A DNA stretch of 64,000 nucleotides from Xenorhabdus ishibashii (GTDB lineage: Bacteria > Pseudomonadota > Gammaproteobacteria > Enterobacterales > Enterobacteriaceae). The notes beneath the pieces are model-generated. The model searched no databases. It was not told where the DNA came from and saw only the letters and a program-made list of their open reading frames with translations. The stretch is taken from positions 2,852,001-2,916,000 of the forward strand of contig NZ_NJAK01000001.1 in the NCBI RefSeq assembly GCF_002632755.1, in the 5' to 3' direction. This document shows, piece by piece, positions 46,081-56,658 of this stretch; position 1 is the stretch's first letter, and each line of letters starts with the position of its first letter. A program made the translations under genes and the position numbers.

Positions 46081-46866
46081 ATGGCATGGTTGCAACAAAG
46101 TGATTATTTTGATCCCGATAACTTAAATATGCCTGTGATAGGGATTGCTGCAGAGATGGGACAACACGATTCTGGCTTTCATCAACATGATATGGGGCAA
46201 TTGTTGTTTACCCAGCGGGGTTGTATCAAGATCACATTGGCAAACCAGATCTCTGTTCTGCCCCCAACCAGAGTGGCATGGATCCCTCCTAAGACACAAC
46301 ATCGGGCAGAAATGCGCAGCTCTGTAGGTTACCGTTCTATTTATTTAAATTCTAATTACTTGAAATCAATTGAAATGGTGTTACTTCCGACACAAAGTGA
46401 AGTATTGGAAGCCACACCACTATTACAGGCTCTTTTGGAGCGTATCGCGGTATCTTCTTTTGACTCTGATTGGCATCAGGGAAAAATGGCAAATTTGTTA
46501 GCACTATTTTTTGATGAAATTCGCGAGGCGCGTAGGGAACCAACTTTATTGCCATTACCGTCCGATCGGCGGTTAACACATTTGTCATTTGATCAGTTGC
46601 CGTCACCATTGCACATAATGGCTACTGATATTGGCGCCAGTGAGAAAACCATTACCCGGATATTTCAGCGTGAAACAGGAATGAATTATCAACAGTGGCG
46701 GCAGCAATGGCGATTGGTAAAGGCGATAGAATTATTGGCGCAGAATAAAACGTTATCCTACGTTGCACAAGAACTCGGTTTTGCCAACGATAGTGCCTTT
46801 GTGACATTTTTTCGCAAAATTATGGGGAGACCGCCAAGGGAATATATGGCGGGTTCAGAGAGATAA
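46081..46866 (+). CDS. AraC-family transcriptional regulator
   Basis: A regulator of about 261 aa. The frame is open to 46015; the ATG at 46081 has AGGA 6 bp upstream and is preferred over the ATG at 46075, which is too close. The N-terminal cupin-like sensing domain contains FHQHDMGQLLFTQRGCIKIT. The C-terminal DNA-binding domain has two helix-turn-helix units (DIGASEKTITRIFQRETGM and SYVAQELGFANDSAFVTFFR) and ends with the usual GRPPREY. It probably controls the divergent MFS gene 118 bp away. Ligand unknown. Confidence 0.9.
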   Translation: MAWLQQSDYFDPDNLNMPVIGIAAEMGQHDSGFHQHDMGQLLFTQRGCIKITLANQISVLPPTRVAWIPPKTQHRAEMRSSVGYRSIYLNSNYLKSIEMVLLPTQSEVLEATPLLQALLERIAVSSFDSDWHQGKMANLLALFFDEIREARREPTLLPLPSDRRLTHLSFDQLPSPLHIMATDIGASEKTITRIFQRETGMNYQQWRQQWRLVKAIELLAQNKTLSYVAQELGFANDSAFVTFFRKIMGRPPREYMAGSER

Positions 46867-46876
46867 AACAAAACTA

Positions 46877-46966
46877 CACCTCTAATATCAGAACAAAAAC
46901 TGGTATAAGAGGTGCAGAAATACACTATTCAAAATGTGCATAATATGACCAAAGCATGAATAGTGT
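46877..46966. repeat. Two hairpins between the AraC-type gene and gltA
   Basis: First: an imperfect 14-bp pairing of 46877-46890 with 46901-46914, including 7 perfect pairs CACCTCT/AGAGGTG. Second: a perfect 10-bp pair ACACTATTCA (46922-46931) / TGAATAGTGT (46957-46966) just past the gltA stop. Neither has a good T-run. They separate two convergent genes and probably act as transcript ends. Confidence 0.4.
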
Positions 46967-46977
46967 TATTGATCAAA

Positions 46978-48261
46978 TTACTTTTTCAACTGGCTCTCGA
47001 AATCGCGTTTTGTATGACCAGTATAAAGCTGACGCGGACGTGCGATCTTCAAGCCTTCATCATGCATTTCATTCCAGTGTGCAATCCAGCCAATAGTACG
47101 GGCTATGGCGAAAATCACGGTGAACATGGTTGACGGAATACCCATGGCTTTCAGGATAATGCCTGAATAGAAGTCGACGTTTGGATACAATTTTTTCTCA
47201 ATGAAGTATGGGTCATGCAAGGCAATGCGTTCTAATTCCATTGCCACTTCCAGCAGACTGTCATTCAGACCAAGCTCATTTAGCACTTCATGGCAGGTTT
47301 CACGCATCACTGTCGCGCGAGGGTCATAGTTTTTGTAAACACGATGACCAAAGCCCATCAGACGGAAAGAGTCATTTTTGTCTTTGGCACGAGCGATGAA
47401 TTCAGGGATGTGTTCGACAGTTTGGATCTCTTCCAGCATTCGTAAGCAGGCTTCATTTGCTCCACCATGTGCTGGTCCCCAAAGGGACGCAATACCCGCA
47501 GCAATACAAGCAAATGGGTTGGCACCAGAAGAGCCAGCGGTACGCACCGTTGAAGTTGAAGCATTTTGCTCGTGATCTGCATGCAGAATGAGAATGCGAT
47601 CCATAGCGCGTTCTAATACTGGATTAACCTTATATTCCTCACACGGTGTTGAGAACATCATGTGCAGGAAGTTAGCCGCATAAGACAGATCGTTGCGTGG
47701 ATAAACGAAAGGCTGACCAATGGAATATTTGTAACACATTGCTGCAACAGTTGGCATTTTGGACAGCAGGCGATAAGCAGTGATTTCACGATGGCGAGGG
47801 TTATGGACATCCAGAGCATCATGATAGAAGGCAGCCAGTGCGCCTGTAACACCACAAAGTACGGCCATTGGATGGGAGTCACGACGGAAACCGTGGAACA
47901 GACGAGTGATCTGTTCGTGGATCATAGTATGGCGGGTCACCGTAGTTTTAAATTTTTCATACTCTTTGGGAGTAGGGGGAGCGCCATATAGCAGTATGTA
48001 ACAGACTTCCAAATAGGTCGATTCCGTTGCAAGCTGATCGATGGGAAAACCACGGTGTAGCAAAATGCCTTCATTGCCATCAATATAGGTGATTTTCGAC
48101 TCACAGGAGGCAGTGGAAGTAAAACCTGGATCATAAGTATAGAAGCCTTTTGAGCCGAGGGTACGAACGTCAATCACTTCAGGACCTATGGTCGGCGTTA
48201 GTACGTCTAGTTCGATAGCAGCTGAACCATTCATGTTCAACGTAGCCTTTTTATCAGCCAT
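46978..48261 (-). CDS. gltA: Citrate synthase (type II, hexameric)
   Basis: Condenses acetyl-CoA and oxaloacetate to citrate, the entry step of the TCA cycle. 427 aa, the E. coli length. Catalytic His in [11 protein letters not shown], His in [14 protein letters not shown], and Asp in [10 protein letters not shown]. The N-terminal domain of the NADH-regulated type is present ([20 protein letters not shown]). It is divergent from sdhC across a long regulatory region, as in E. coli. Confidence 0.98.
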   Translation of the reverse strand: MADKKATLNMNGSAAIELDVLTPTIGPEVIDVRTLGSKGFYTYDPGFTSTASCESKITYIDGNEGILLHRGFPIDQLATESTYLEVCYILLYGAPPTPKEYEKFKTTVTRHTMIHEQITRLFHGFRRDSHPMAVLCGVTGALAAFYHDALDVHNPRHREITAYRLLSKMPTVAAMCYKYSIGQPFVYPRNDLSYAANFLHMMFSTPCEEYKVNPVLERAMDRILILHADHEQNASTSTVRTAGSSGANPFACIAAGIASLWGPAHGGANEACLRMLEEIQTVEHIPEFIARAKDKNDSFRLMGFGHRVYKNYDPRATVMRETCHEVLNELGLNDSLLEVAMELERIALHDPYFIEKKLYPNVDFYSGIILKAMGIPSTMFTVIFAIARTIGWIAHWNEMHDEGLKIARPRQLYTGHTKRDFESQLKK

Positions 48262-48881
48262 TTATATCTCCTTAGCGCTTATTTTTATAACCCCTAACAA
48301 CCAGATAGGCGCAATTTATACTGTGCCAAAGGCATTGTGCTACCGGAGAGAATTTAAAATCAGGCTGGTATCACATTTAACGCTGAAATCTCATTACGGA
48401 TGACAATGGTTTTCAGGTTGTTAAAAAGTTTCTGGAAGTTATGTTTAAAGTATTATTGACATAAAATGTTATCATTTTGTGCTGATATGATACTTTTGCA
48501 TAACTTTTATTTTTCGTTAAGATTAATTTTTCATCATAAAATGATGGAAAATAATATATAGCGATATATATGTAAGATAAATGTTTAATCTTTGTCAAAC
48601 AAGATTGTGAATTTCATGAGTAATGTTTGAAGCGTGATCTTTCTCACTGTTCAAGCTAAATGTTAATAATCATATTGTGTGGGAATTGTAATAACAATGT
48701 GAAGTACTTATACTTCCGTAAGGTCTCCGGATTATCCTGATGTAGGAGCACCCAGCGTAACCAAATCACAACTTTTAATGAACAGTAAGGATTGTTTAAG
48801 CTATATGTTGTGTCTTTGTATCCTCTTAAGCGCTGTCTGATTCCCGCCCAGGACCGGAGGATGGAAAATAAAAAAAGCTTT
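48262..48881. promoter_or_regulatory. Divergent gltA / sdhC control region with a CRP-like site
   Basis: About 620 bp, AT-rich, without a credible gene. In E. coli this gap holds the gltA and sdh promoters with CRP, ArcA and other sites. One CRP-like element is visible at 48634-48647: GTGA, six bases, TCAC, about 235 bp upstream of sdhC. The sdh operon is known to be activated by CRP-cAMP in E. coli. Confidence 0.6.
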
Positions 48882-49271
48882 GTGGGCAAAATTGTGAAAA
48901 AACAAAGACCTGTCAACCTTGATCTGCGGACGATTAACCAACCCGTCTCCGCGATAGCTTCGATCTTGCACCGTATCTCAGGCGTCATTACCTTTATCGC
49001 AGTTGGTATTCTACTGTGGTTATTGGGGATGTCGTTGTCTTCGCAAGAAGGCTTCCTGCAAGCATCTGACATCATGACTGGCTTCTTCGCCAAATTTATC
49101 CTGTGGGGGATATTGACGGCGCTGGCTTACCACATCTGTGGAGGTATTCGCCATGTATTGATGGATTTTGGTTTTCTGGAAGAAAATCTCGCTACCGGTA
49201 GTGCATCTGCCAAAGTAGCAATAGCAATCGCGGTTATTCTGTCTATTCTGGCTGGGGTATTATTATGGTAA
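48882..49271 (+). CDS. sdhC: Succinate dehydrogenase cytochrome b556 subunit SdhC
   Basis: Membrane anchor that binds heme b and ubiquinone. The GTG at 48882 (reads [14 protein letters not shown]) gives 129 aa and aligns exactly with the E. coli start. An ATG at 48861 directly after GGAGG is possible but has no spacing. Three membrane helices, with [12 protein letters not shown] (quinone-site Ser and Arg) and the heme-ligand His in [12 protein letters not shown]. Overlaps sdhD by 7 bp. Confidence 0.95.
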   Translation: MGKIVKKQRPVNLDLRTINQPVSAIASILHRISGVITFIAVGILLWLLGMSLSSQEGFLQASDIMTGFFAKFILWGILTALAYHICGGIRHVLMDFGFLEENLATGSASAKVAIAIAVILSILAGVLLW

Positions 49272-49612
49272 GCAACGCATCCGCTTTGGGTCGTACGGGT
49301 ATTCAGGATTGGCTGCTACTGCGCGCATCCGCAATTATTATTGTTTTGTACGTCCTTTATCTCGTTGGTTTTGTTGCAACAACGTCGGATATTACCTATG
49401 AAGTTTGGCGTGGTTTCTTTTCTTCATCCCTCACTAAAGTATTCACCGTGTTGACTCTGTTTTCCATTCTAATTCATGCATGGATTGGCATGTGGCAGGT
49501 ACTGACAGATTATGTCAAACCGCTCGCTCTGCGTCTGGTTTTTCAACTGGTGATTATTGTAGCGCTGTTAACTTATTTGATTTACGGAACAATGGTTGTG
49601 TGGGGTGCATAA
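49265..49612 (+). CDS. sdhD: Succinate dehydrogenase membrane anchor SdhD
   Basis: Second membrane anchor, 115 aa as in E. coli. Three helices; heme-ligand His is in [20 protein letters not shown], and the conserved Asp-Tyr of the quinone pocket lies just after it. It overlaps sdhC and ends flush with the sdhA start, so the four sdh genes are translationally coupled. Confidence 0.97.
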   Translation: MVSNASALGRTGIQDWLLLRASAIIIVLYVLYLVGFVATTSDITYEVWRGFFSSSLTKVFTVLTLFSILIHAWIGMWQVLTDYVKPLALRLVFQLVIIVALLTYLIYGTMVVWGA

Positions 49613-51379
49613 ATGAAACTACCAGTAAGAGAATTTGACGCTGTTGTTATTGGTGCTGGTGGCGCAGGTATGCGTGCTGCACTGCAAATTTCACAAATGG
49701 GTTTATCCTGTGCTTTGATTTCCAAGGTGTTTCCAACTCGTTCCCACACTGTGTCAGCACAGGGCGGGATCACTGTTGCTTTGGGCAATTCCCATGAAGA
49801 TAATTGGGAATGGCACATGTATGATACGGTGAAAGGCTCCGATTATATTGGTGACCAGGATGCTATCGAATATATGTGTAAAACTGGCCCAGAAGCAATT
49901 TTAGAACTGGAGCACATGGGATTGCCATTCTCACGTCTGGATGATGGCCGTATTTACCAACGTCCATTTGGTGGGCAATCCAGAAATTTTGGTGGTGAGC
50001 AGGCTGCTCGTACTGCTGCCGCTGCTGACCGAACTGGTCACGCTCTATTGCATACCCTGTATCAGCAAAATTTAAAAAACCACACGACTATTTTCTCCGA
50101 ATGGTATTCGTTGGATCTGGTTAAGAATCAGGATGGCGCAATCGTTGGTTGTACCGCGATTTGCATTGAAACCGGTGAAGTGGTCTATTTCAAAGCCAAA
50201 GCGACTATTCTGGCAACAGGGGGTGCTGGCCGTATCTTCCAATCCACAACTAATGCACATATCAATACCGGTGATGGTGTGGGGATGGCATTGCGAGCAG
50301 GTATCCCTGTTCAGGATATGGAAATGTGGCAATTCCACCCAACTGGCATTGCTGGCGCAGGTGTTCTGGTTACAGAAGGCTGCCGTGGTGAAGGCGGTTA
50401 TTTGCTGAATAAAGATGGTGAACGCTTTATGGAGCGTTATGCACCAAATGCTAAAGACCTTGCTGGCCGTGATGTGGTCGCACGTTCTATGATGATCGAA
50501 ATTCGTGAAGGTCGTGGCTGTGAAGGTCCATGGGGGCCGCACGTGAAACTGAAACTGGATCATCTCGGTAAAGAAGTATTGGAATCTCGCCTGCCAGGTA
50601 TTCTTGAATTATCCCGTACTTTCGCTCACGTCGATCCGGTAAAAGAACCTATCCCTGTTATCCCAACCTGTCATTATATGATGGGCGGTATCCCAACTAA
50701 GATCACGGGTCAGGCGTTGACAGTAAATGAAAAAGGCGAAGATGTGGTGATCCCTGGTTTGTTTGCTGTGGGTGAGATTGCTTGTGTATCTGTTCACGGT
50801 GCAAACCGTCTGGGTGGTAACTCACTGCTTGACCTGGTGGTATTTGGTCGTTCCGCAGGCTTGCATTTGAAAGAGTGTCTGATGGAACAAGGCACTAGTC
50901 GTGATGCCAGCGAATCGGATGTCGATGCAGCATTGCAACGTCTGAACCGTTGGAATGATACCCGTTCAGGTGAAGACCCAGTTGAAATCCGCAAAGCATT
51001 GCAAGCTTGCATGCAGCATAATTTCTCGGTATTCCGTGAAGGTGATGCGATGGCAAGAGGGCTGGAGGAACTGAAAGTGATCCGCGAACGTCTGAAAAGT
51101 GCTCGTCTGGATGATACCTCATCAGAATTCAATACCCAACGTATCGAATGTTTGGAATTGGATAACCTGATGGAAACGGCTTATTCAACTGCGGTTGCTG
51201 CTAACTTCCGTACAGAAAGTCGTGGTGCCCATAGCCGCTTTGATTATCCTGAACGTGATGATGCTAACTGGCTGTGTCATAGCCTGTATTTACCGCAAAC
51301 TGAGAGCATGACCCGTCGTGAAGTGAATATGCAGCCAACGCTGCGTGAAGCTTTCCCGCCGAAAGTGCGTTCTTACTAA
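49613..51379 (+). CDS. sdhA: Succinate dehydrogenase flavoprotein SdhA
   Basis: Catalytic subunit (588 aa) that oxidises succinate to fumarate. FAD-binding Rossmann motif [14 protein letters not shown] at residues 11-24, the covalent FAD His45 in [10 protein letters not shown], and active-site Arg/His in the [17 protein letters not shown] and [12 protein letters not shown] stretches. Ends in PPKVRSY as in E. coli. Confidence 0.98.
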   Translation: MKLPVREFDAVVIGAGGAGMRAALQISQMGLSCALISKVFPTRSHTVSAQGGITVALGNSHEDNWEWHMYDTVKGSDYIGDQDAIEYMCKTGPEAILELEHMGLPFSRLDDGRIYQRPFGGQSRNFGGEQAARTAAAADRTGHALLHTLYQQNLKNHTTIFSEWYSLDLVKNQDGAIVGCTAICIETGEVVYFKAKATILATGGAGRIFQSTTNAHINTGDGVGMALRAGIPVQDMEMWQFHPTGIAGAGVLVTEGCRGEGGYLLNKDGERFMERYAPNAKDLAGRDVVARSMMIEIREGRGCEGPWGPHVKLKLDHLGKEVLESRLPGILELSRTFAHVDPVKEPIPVIPTCHYMMGGIPTKITGQALTVNEKGEDVVIPGLFAVGEIACVSVHGANRLGGNSLLDLVVFGRSAGLHLKECLMEQGTSRDASESDVDAALQRLNRWNDTRSGEDPVEIRKALQACMQHNFSVFREGDAMARGLEELKVIRERLKSARLDDTSSEFNTQRIECLELDNLMETAYSTAVAANFRTESRGAHSRFDYPERDDANWLCHSLYLPQTESMTRREVNMQPTLREAFPPKVRSY

Positions 51380-51416
51380 TTGCGTTGCTGGTGTTCTAGT
51401 TGCGGAGAAATAGATT

Positions 51417-52133
51417 ATGAAACTTGAATTTTCGATTTATCGTTATAATCCAGATGTCGATGATGTACCTCGTATGCAGGACTACACACTGGAAGCACAG
51501 GAAGGGCGCGACATGATGTTGCTGGATGCGCTCATCCAGCTAAAAGAGCAAGATCCAACCTTGTCATTCCGTCGCTCTTGCCGTGAGGGTGTTTGTGGCT
51601 CTGATGGCGTGAATATGAACGGTAAAAACGGTTTGGCATGTATTACACCCATTTCAGCATTGCGTCGTGGCAATAAGAAAATTGTTATTCGCCCATTGCC
51701 AGGTCTGCCTGTGGTTCGTGATCTGGTTGTTGATATGGGGCAGTTCTACACACAATATGAAAAAATCCGTCCTTATCTGATTAATGATGGTAAAAATCCA
51801 CCCGCACGTGAGCACCTGCAGTCACCAGTTCAGCGTGAAAAGCTGGATGGTTTGTATGAATGTATCTTATGTGCCTGTTGCTCAACATCTTGTCCATCAT
51901 TTTGGTGGAATCCAGATAAATTTATCGGTCCAGCCGGTCTTTTGGCGGCATACCGTTTTCTGATTGACAGTCGTGACACTGAAACAAGTTCGCGATTGGA
52001 TAATCTGAATGATGCATTCAGTGTTTTCCGTTGCCATGGAATTATGAATTGCGTCAACGTATGTCCTAAAGGATTAAATCCAACAAAAGCAATTGGTCAT
52101 ATTAAATCTATGTTGCTGAAACATAGCGCGTAG
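51417..52133 (+). CDS. sdhB: Succinate dehydrogenase iron-sulfur protein SdhB
   Basis: Electron-relay subunit, 238 aa. The 2Fe-2S ligands lie in RRSCREGVCGSDG and GLAC. The 4Fe-4S and 3Fe-4S ligands lie in CILCACCSTSCPS and CHGIMNCVNVCPKGLNP. It starts 37 bp after sdhA and passes electrons from FAD to ubiquinone. Confidence 0.98.
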   Translation: MKLEFSIYRYNPDVDDVPRMQDYTLEAQEGRDMMLLDALIQLKEQDPTLSFRRSCREGVCGSDGVNMNGKNGLACITPISALRRGNKKIVIRPLPGLPVVRDLVVDMGQFYTQYEKIRPYLINDGKNPPAREHLQSPVQREKLDGLYECILCACCSTSCPSFWWNPDKFIGPAGLLAAYRFLIDSRDTETSSRLDNLNDAFSVFRCHGIMNCVNVCPKGLNPTKAIGHIKSMLLKHSA

Positions 52134-52294
52134 CGAAATAAAAAATTGTGCATAAATAACACATAAATAGTGTGTAAATAGTGCATATAATGTTGCCCTC
52201 CACAATTTTGAAATAAATATCAAATCAGTGGAGGGCATAAAGAATGAAAAATGATAAATTGCCTGCTGCTAAAGACGAAATATGTTTCTAAATA

Positions 52295-52337
52295 AAGGAA
52301 CCTTTAAAAACTGAATACCAATTTTTAAAGGTTCCTT
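52295..52337. repeat. Perfect 16-bp inverted repeat between sdhB and sucA
   Basis: AAGGAACCTTTAAAAA (52295-52310) pairs fully with TTTTTAAAGGTTCCTT (52322-52337) around an 11-nt loop. It lies 162 bp past sdhB and 130 bp before sucA. No T-run follows, so it is not a standard terminator. It may be an RNA-processing or stabilising hairpin that sets the sdh:suc expression ratio. The rest of this 334-bp gap shows no gene. Confidence 0.65.
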
Positions 52338-52467
52338 GAAGGGTAGGAAAACCCATAGAAGAACATGCATTAAGCACGTCCAAATGAACCTTTTATCAAC
52401 ACCGCTAATTAAGCGGTATTTGTTAACCACGGCGAAAACTAAAGCTTTTAAAGCTTAAGGGCTCACA

Positions 52468-55275
52468 ATGCAGAACGGCGCAATGAAGGACTGGCTGGAC
52501 TCAAGCTTTCTGGCTGGTGCAAACCAGTCTTACATAGAGCAAATCTATGAAGACTATATAACCGATCCTAATTCTGTTGATGCAAGTTGGAGAGAAATTT
52601 TCCAACAATTGCCAGATGCAGGACTTAGTGGCGAACAACTTCACTCACAGACACGCGATTATTTCCGTCGTCTGGCAAAGGATGCTACACGTTACCACAC
52701 TTCAGTCAGTGATCCAGCAATGGATGCAAAACAAGTCAAAGTTTTGCAGCTCATCAATGCATTCCGCTTCCGCGGACACCAACATGCAAACCTTGATCCA
52801 TTGGGATTATGGAAACAGGAACCTGTATCTGATCTTGATCCTGCTTTCCATAATTTAACAAAAGCAGATTTTGAAGAAACGTTTAATGTAGGCTCTTTTG
52901 CCATTGGTAAAGAGACAATGAAATTGGCTGATCTGTATGACGCACTGAAACGCATTTATTGCGGTTCAATTGGTGCGGAATATATGCATATCACCAATAC
53001 GGAAGAAAAACGTTGGATCCAGCAACGCCTGGAGTCAGTGACCGTAAGTTCACAGTTTAGTGCAGAAGAAAAGCGTCGTTTCCTGAAAGAATTAACATCA
53101 GCGGAAGGTCTGGAACGCTATTTAGGTGCTAAGTTCCCGGGGGCGAAACGTTTCTCTCTAGAAGGTGGCGACGCACTTATCCCTATGTTAAAAGAATTGA
53201 TCCGTCACGCAGGTAAACAAAGTACCCGCGAGGTGGTATTGGGAATGGCACATCGTGGTCGTCTCAACGTTCTGGTCAATCTCTTGGGTAAAAAGCCGGT
53301 TGATCTGTTTGACGAATTTGCGGGTAAACATAAAGAGCACTTGGGTACAGGTGACGTAAAATACCATCAAGGTTTTTCTTCTGATTTTGAAACCGAAGGT
53401 GGTTTGGTGCATTTGGCATTGGCTTTTAACCCATCTCACCTTGAGATTGTCAGCCCTGTTGTTATCGGCTCTGTACGTGCCCGCCGTGATCGTCTTGATG
53501 AAGGTCGCAGTAACATGGTTCTGCCTGTCACCATCCACGGTGATGCCGCAGTCACAGGGCAGGGGATTGTTCAGGAAACGCTGAACATGTCTCAGGCTCG
53601 CGGGTATGAAGTTGGCGGTACTGTTCGTATCGTTGTGAATAACCAGATTGGTTTCACCACCTCTAACCCGAAAGATGCCCGTTCAACACAATACTGTACT
53701 GATATTGTGAAAATGGTTCAGGCGCCTATTTTCCACGTTAATGCAGATGATCCGGAAGCTGTTGCATTCGTCACACGTTTGGCGCTTGACTTCCGTAACA
53801 CCTTCAAACGTGACGTGATGATCGATCTGGTTTGTTACCGTCGCCACGGCCATAACGAAGCTGATGAGCCGAGTGCAACTCAGCCATTGATGTACCAGCA
53901 AATCAAAAAACAGCCAACTGCCCGTAAAATCTATGCAGATAAGCTGGTAGCAGAAGGTTTGCTGGAAGCCAACGACGTTACTGAGATGGTGAATCTGTAC
54001 CGTGATGCACTGGATCATGGGGAGTGTGTCGTTGATGAATGGCGTCCAATGGGACTGCATTCATTCACATGGGAACCCTATCTGAACCATGAATGGGATG
54101 AAGAGTATCCACATAAGATGGATATGAAACGTCTGCAAGATCTTGGCAAAAGCATCAGCACCGTTCCTGCCGAAGTCGTCATGCACTCACGTGTTGCGAA
54201 AATCTATGGCGACCGTGCAGAAATGGCTAATGGCAATAAATTATTTGACTGGGGTGCTGCGGAAACACTGGCTTACGCGACCTTGGTTGATGAAGGTATC
54301 CCTGTACGTATCTCTGGTGAAGATGCGGGACGTGGTACTTTCTTCCACCGTCATGCCGTTGTCCATAATCAAAACAATGCTTCTGTTTATGTGCCTTTGG
54401 CAAATATCCACAATGGGCAGGGTGTATTTAACGTATGGGATTCTGTCCTTTCAGAAGAAGCTGTACTGGCATTTGAATACGGTTATGCAACAACTGAACC
54501 TCGTACCCTGACGATTTGGGAAGCTCAATTTGGCGACTTTGCCAACGTGGCTCAGGTTGTGATTGACCAATTTATCAGCTCTGGTGAACAGAAATGGGGC
54601 CGTATGTGTGGCTTGGTTATGCTGCTGCCACATGGTTATGAGGGGCAGGGACCAGAGCACTCATCGGCACGTCTGGAGCGTTATTTGCAACTGTGTGCTG
54701 AACAAAACATGCAGGTTTGCGTACCATCGTCACCAGCCCAGGTTTATCACATGCTGCGTCGTCAGGCTCTGCGTGGTATGCGTCGTCCGCTCATCGTTAT
54801 GTCACCGAAATCACTACTACGTCATCCATTGGCGGTGTCTACTCTGGATGAATTGGCGAATGGCAAATTTGAGCCAGTGATTGGTGAGATTGACGCTTTG
54901 GATCCAAAAGGTGTTAAGCGCGTAGTGCTTTGTTCCGGTAAAGTTTATTACGATCTGCTGGAGCAGCGTCGTAAAAATGAACAGACCGATGTTGCTATTG
55001 TGCGTATTGAACAGTTGTATCCATTCCCACGTCAGCACCTGCAAGCTCAGCTTGAGCAGTATGCCCATGTCCATGACTTTGTCTGGTGTCAGGAAGAACC
55101 ACTGAACCAAGGGGCATGGTATTGCAGTCAACATAATTTCCGTGAAGCAATCCCATTTGGGGCTTCTTTACGTTATGCAGGTCGTCCGGCATCTGCTTCC
55201 CCGGCAGTGGGATATCCGTCTGTTCACCAGCAGCAACAGCAAGCACTGGTTAATGACGCACTGAACGTTGAATAA
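52468..55275 (+). CDS. sucA: 2-oxoglutarate dehydrogenase E1 component
   Basis: Thiamine-diphosphate-dependent decarboxylase (935 aa) of the oxoglutarate dehydrogenase complex. N-terminal lipoyl-E2-binding segment MKDWLDSSFLAGANQSYIEQ, ThDP/active-site stretches GMAHRGRLNVLVN, GDAAVTGQGIV and RRHGHNEADEPSATQP, and the C-terminal transketolase-like domain with SGEDAGRGTFFHRH. It starts the suc half of the sdh-suc cluster. Confidence 0.98.
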   Translation: MQNGAMKDWLDSSFLAGANQSYIEQIYEDYITDPNSVDASWREIFQQLPDAGLSGEQLHSQTRDYFRRLAKDATRYHTSVSDPAMDAKQVKVLQLINAFRFRGHQHANLDPLGLWKQEPVSDLDPAFHNLTKADFEETFNVGSFAIGKETMKLADLYDALKRIYCGSIGAEYMHITNTEEKRWIQQRLESVTVSSQFSAEEKRRFLKELTSAEGLERYLGAKFPGAKRFSLEGGDALIPMLKELIRHAGKQSTREVVLGMAHRGRLNVLVNLLGKKPVDLFDEFAGKHKEHLGTGDVKYHQGFSSDFETEGGLVHLALAFNPSHLEIVSPVVIGSVRARRDRLDEGRSNMVLPVTIHGDAAVTGQGIVQETLNMSQARGYEVGGTVRIVVNNQIGFTTSNPKDARSTQYCTDIVKMVQAPIFHVNADDPEAVAFVTRLALDFRNTFKRDVMIDLVCYRRHGHNEADEPSATQPLMYQQIKKQPTARKIYADKLVAEGLLEANDVTEMVNLYRDALDHGECVVDEWRPMGLHSFTWEPYLNHEWDEEYPHKMDMKRLQDLGKSISTVPAEVVMHSRVAKIYGDRAEMANGNKLFDWGAAETLAYATLVDEGIPVRISGEDAGRGTFFHRHAVVHNQNNASVYVPLANIHNGQGVFNVWDSVLSEEAVLAFEYGYATTEPRTLTIWEAQFGDFANVAQVVIDQFISSGEQKWGRMCGLVMLLPHGYEGQGPEHSSARLERYLQLCAEQNMQVCVPSSPAQVYHMLRRQALRGMRRPLIVMSPKSLLRHPLAVSTLDELANGKFEPVIGEIDALDPKGVKRVVLCSGKVYYDLLEQRRKNEQTDVAIVRIEQLYPFPRQHLQAQLEQYAHVHDFVWCQEEPLNQGAWYCSQHNFREAIPFGASLRYAGRPASASPAVGYPSVHQQQQQALVNDALNVE

Positions 55276-55289
55276 ATTAAGGATAGAAA

Positions 55290-56501
55290 ATGAGTAGCGT
55301 AGAAATTCTGGTTCCAGACCTTCCTGAATCTGTCGCAGATGCCACTGTTGCAACGTGGCATAAAAAACCAGGTGATACCATAGAGCGCGATGAAGTGCTG
55401 GTTGAAATTGAAACAGATAAAGTTGTTTTGGAAGTACCAGCAAGTGAAGCAGGTGTTTTGGAGTCCATTTTGGAAGAAGAGGGTGCTACAGTACTGTCCA
55501 AACAACTGTTAGGTCGTATTCGTTTGGGTGATAGCACGGGGATACCTGCCGAAGTAAAAGTAAAAACAGAGGCAACGCCAGCACAGCGTCAGACTGCGTC
55601 TTTGGAAGAAGAAAGCAACGATGCACTAAGCCCGGCTGTTCGTCGTCTGATTGCAGAGCATGATTTAGATCCGGCTGCAATTAAAGGCAGTGGTGTTGGT
55701 GGTCGTCTTATCCGTGAAGACATCGAAAAATATATCGCTGCAAATAAAAAAGGGAATGATAAGCCTGCTGCCTCTGCTGAACAGCCATCCTTATTGCCAC
55801 ATCGTAGTGAAAAACGCGTCCCAATGACGCGTCTGCGCAAGCGTGTTGCAGAACGTTTGCTTGAAGCGAAGAACAATACGGCAATGCTGACGACTTTCAA
55901 TGAAGTCAACATGAAGCCAATTCAGGAATTGCGCAAGCAGTATGGCGATGCGTTTGAGAAACGTCATGGTGTGCGTCTGGGCTTCATGTCTTTCTATGTG
56001 AAAGCGGTTGTTGAAGCGTTGAAACGCTATCCAGAAGTGAACGCTTCCATTGATGGCACAGATGTGGTTTACCATAACTATTTTGATATCAGTATTGCTG
56101 TATCTACACCGCGTGGTCTGGTTACACCGGTATTGCGTGATGCAGATGCATTGGGTATGGCTGATATTGAGAAAAGCATCAAAGAGCTGGCTATCAAAGG
56201 CCGCGACGGCAAATTGACTGTTGAAGAACTCACCGGTGGTAATTTCACCATTACTAACGGCGGTGTTTTCGGCTCCCTGATGTCCACCCCGATCATTAAC
56301 CCACCACAAAGCGCGATCCTTGGTATGCATGCCATTAAAGATCGCCCAATGGCTGTAAATGGTCAGGTTGAGATCCTTCCGATGATGTACTTGGCACTGT
56401 CCTATGACCACCGTCTGATTGACGGTCGTGAGTCAGTCGGCTTCCTGGTGACCATTAAAGAAATGCTGGAAGATCCAACACGTTTGTTGCTGGATGTATA
56501 G
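55290..56501 (+). CDS. sucB: Dihydrolipoyl succinyltransferase E2 (SucB)
   Basis: E2 core of the oxoglutarate dehydrogenase complex, 403 aa. Lipoyl domain with lipoyl-Lys in [14 protein letters not shown], then a charged linker, then an E1/E3-binding domain ([31 protein letters not shown]), a second linker and the catalytic domain with active-site His-Asp in [11 protein letters not shown]. One lipoyl domain, as in E. coli. Starts 14 bp after sucA. Confidence 0.98.
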   Translation: MSSVEILVPDLPESVADATVATWHKKPGDTIERDEVLVEIETDKVVLEVPASEAGVLESILEEEGATVLSKQLLGRIRLGDSTGIPAEVKVKTEATPAQRQTASLEEESNDALSPAVRRLIAEHDLDPAAIKGSGVGGRLIREDIEKYIAANKKGNDKPAASAEQPSLLPHRSEKRVPMTRLRKRVAERLLEAKNNTAMLTTFNEVNMKPIQELRKQYGDAFEKRHGVRLGFMSFYVKAVVEALKRYPEVNASIDGTDVVYHNYFDISIAVSTPRGLVTPVLRDADALGMADIEKSIKELAIKGRDGKLTVEELTGGNFTITNGGVFGSLMSTPIINPPQSAILGMHAIKDRPMAVNGQVEILPMMYLALSYDHRLIDGRESVGFLVTIKEMLEDPTRLLLDV

Positions 56502-56511
56502 CATCACTATC

Positions 56512-56594
56512 GGCGGAGAGTGTTAACTCCGCCAGTCTGAAGTAGTACGACGTTGATGTAAAAATATATGCAGGCCAGCCCCTTGGGGCTGGTC
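56512..56594. repeat. Two hairpins in the sucB-sucC gap
   Basis: First: GGCGGAG (56512-56518) / CTCCGCC (56527-56533), 8-nt loop. Second: a 10-bp stem, 56573-56582 with 56585-56594, centred on CCCCTTGGGG and with one G-T pair. The 157-bp gap has no gene. Such stems between suc genes could protect or split the mRNA. Confidence 0.5.
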
Positions 56595-56658
56595 ATATCC
56601 AGAGCAACAAAATAGAAGGTAATTTACCTTTCTTAAATTAAATTATGGATAGAACATC

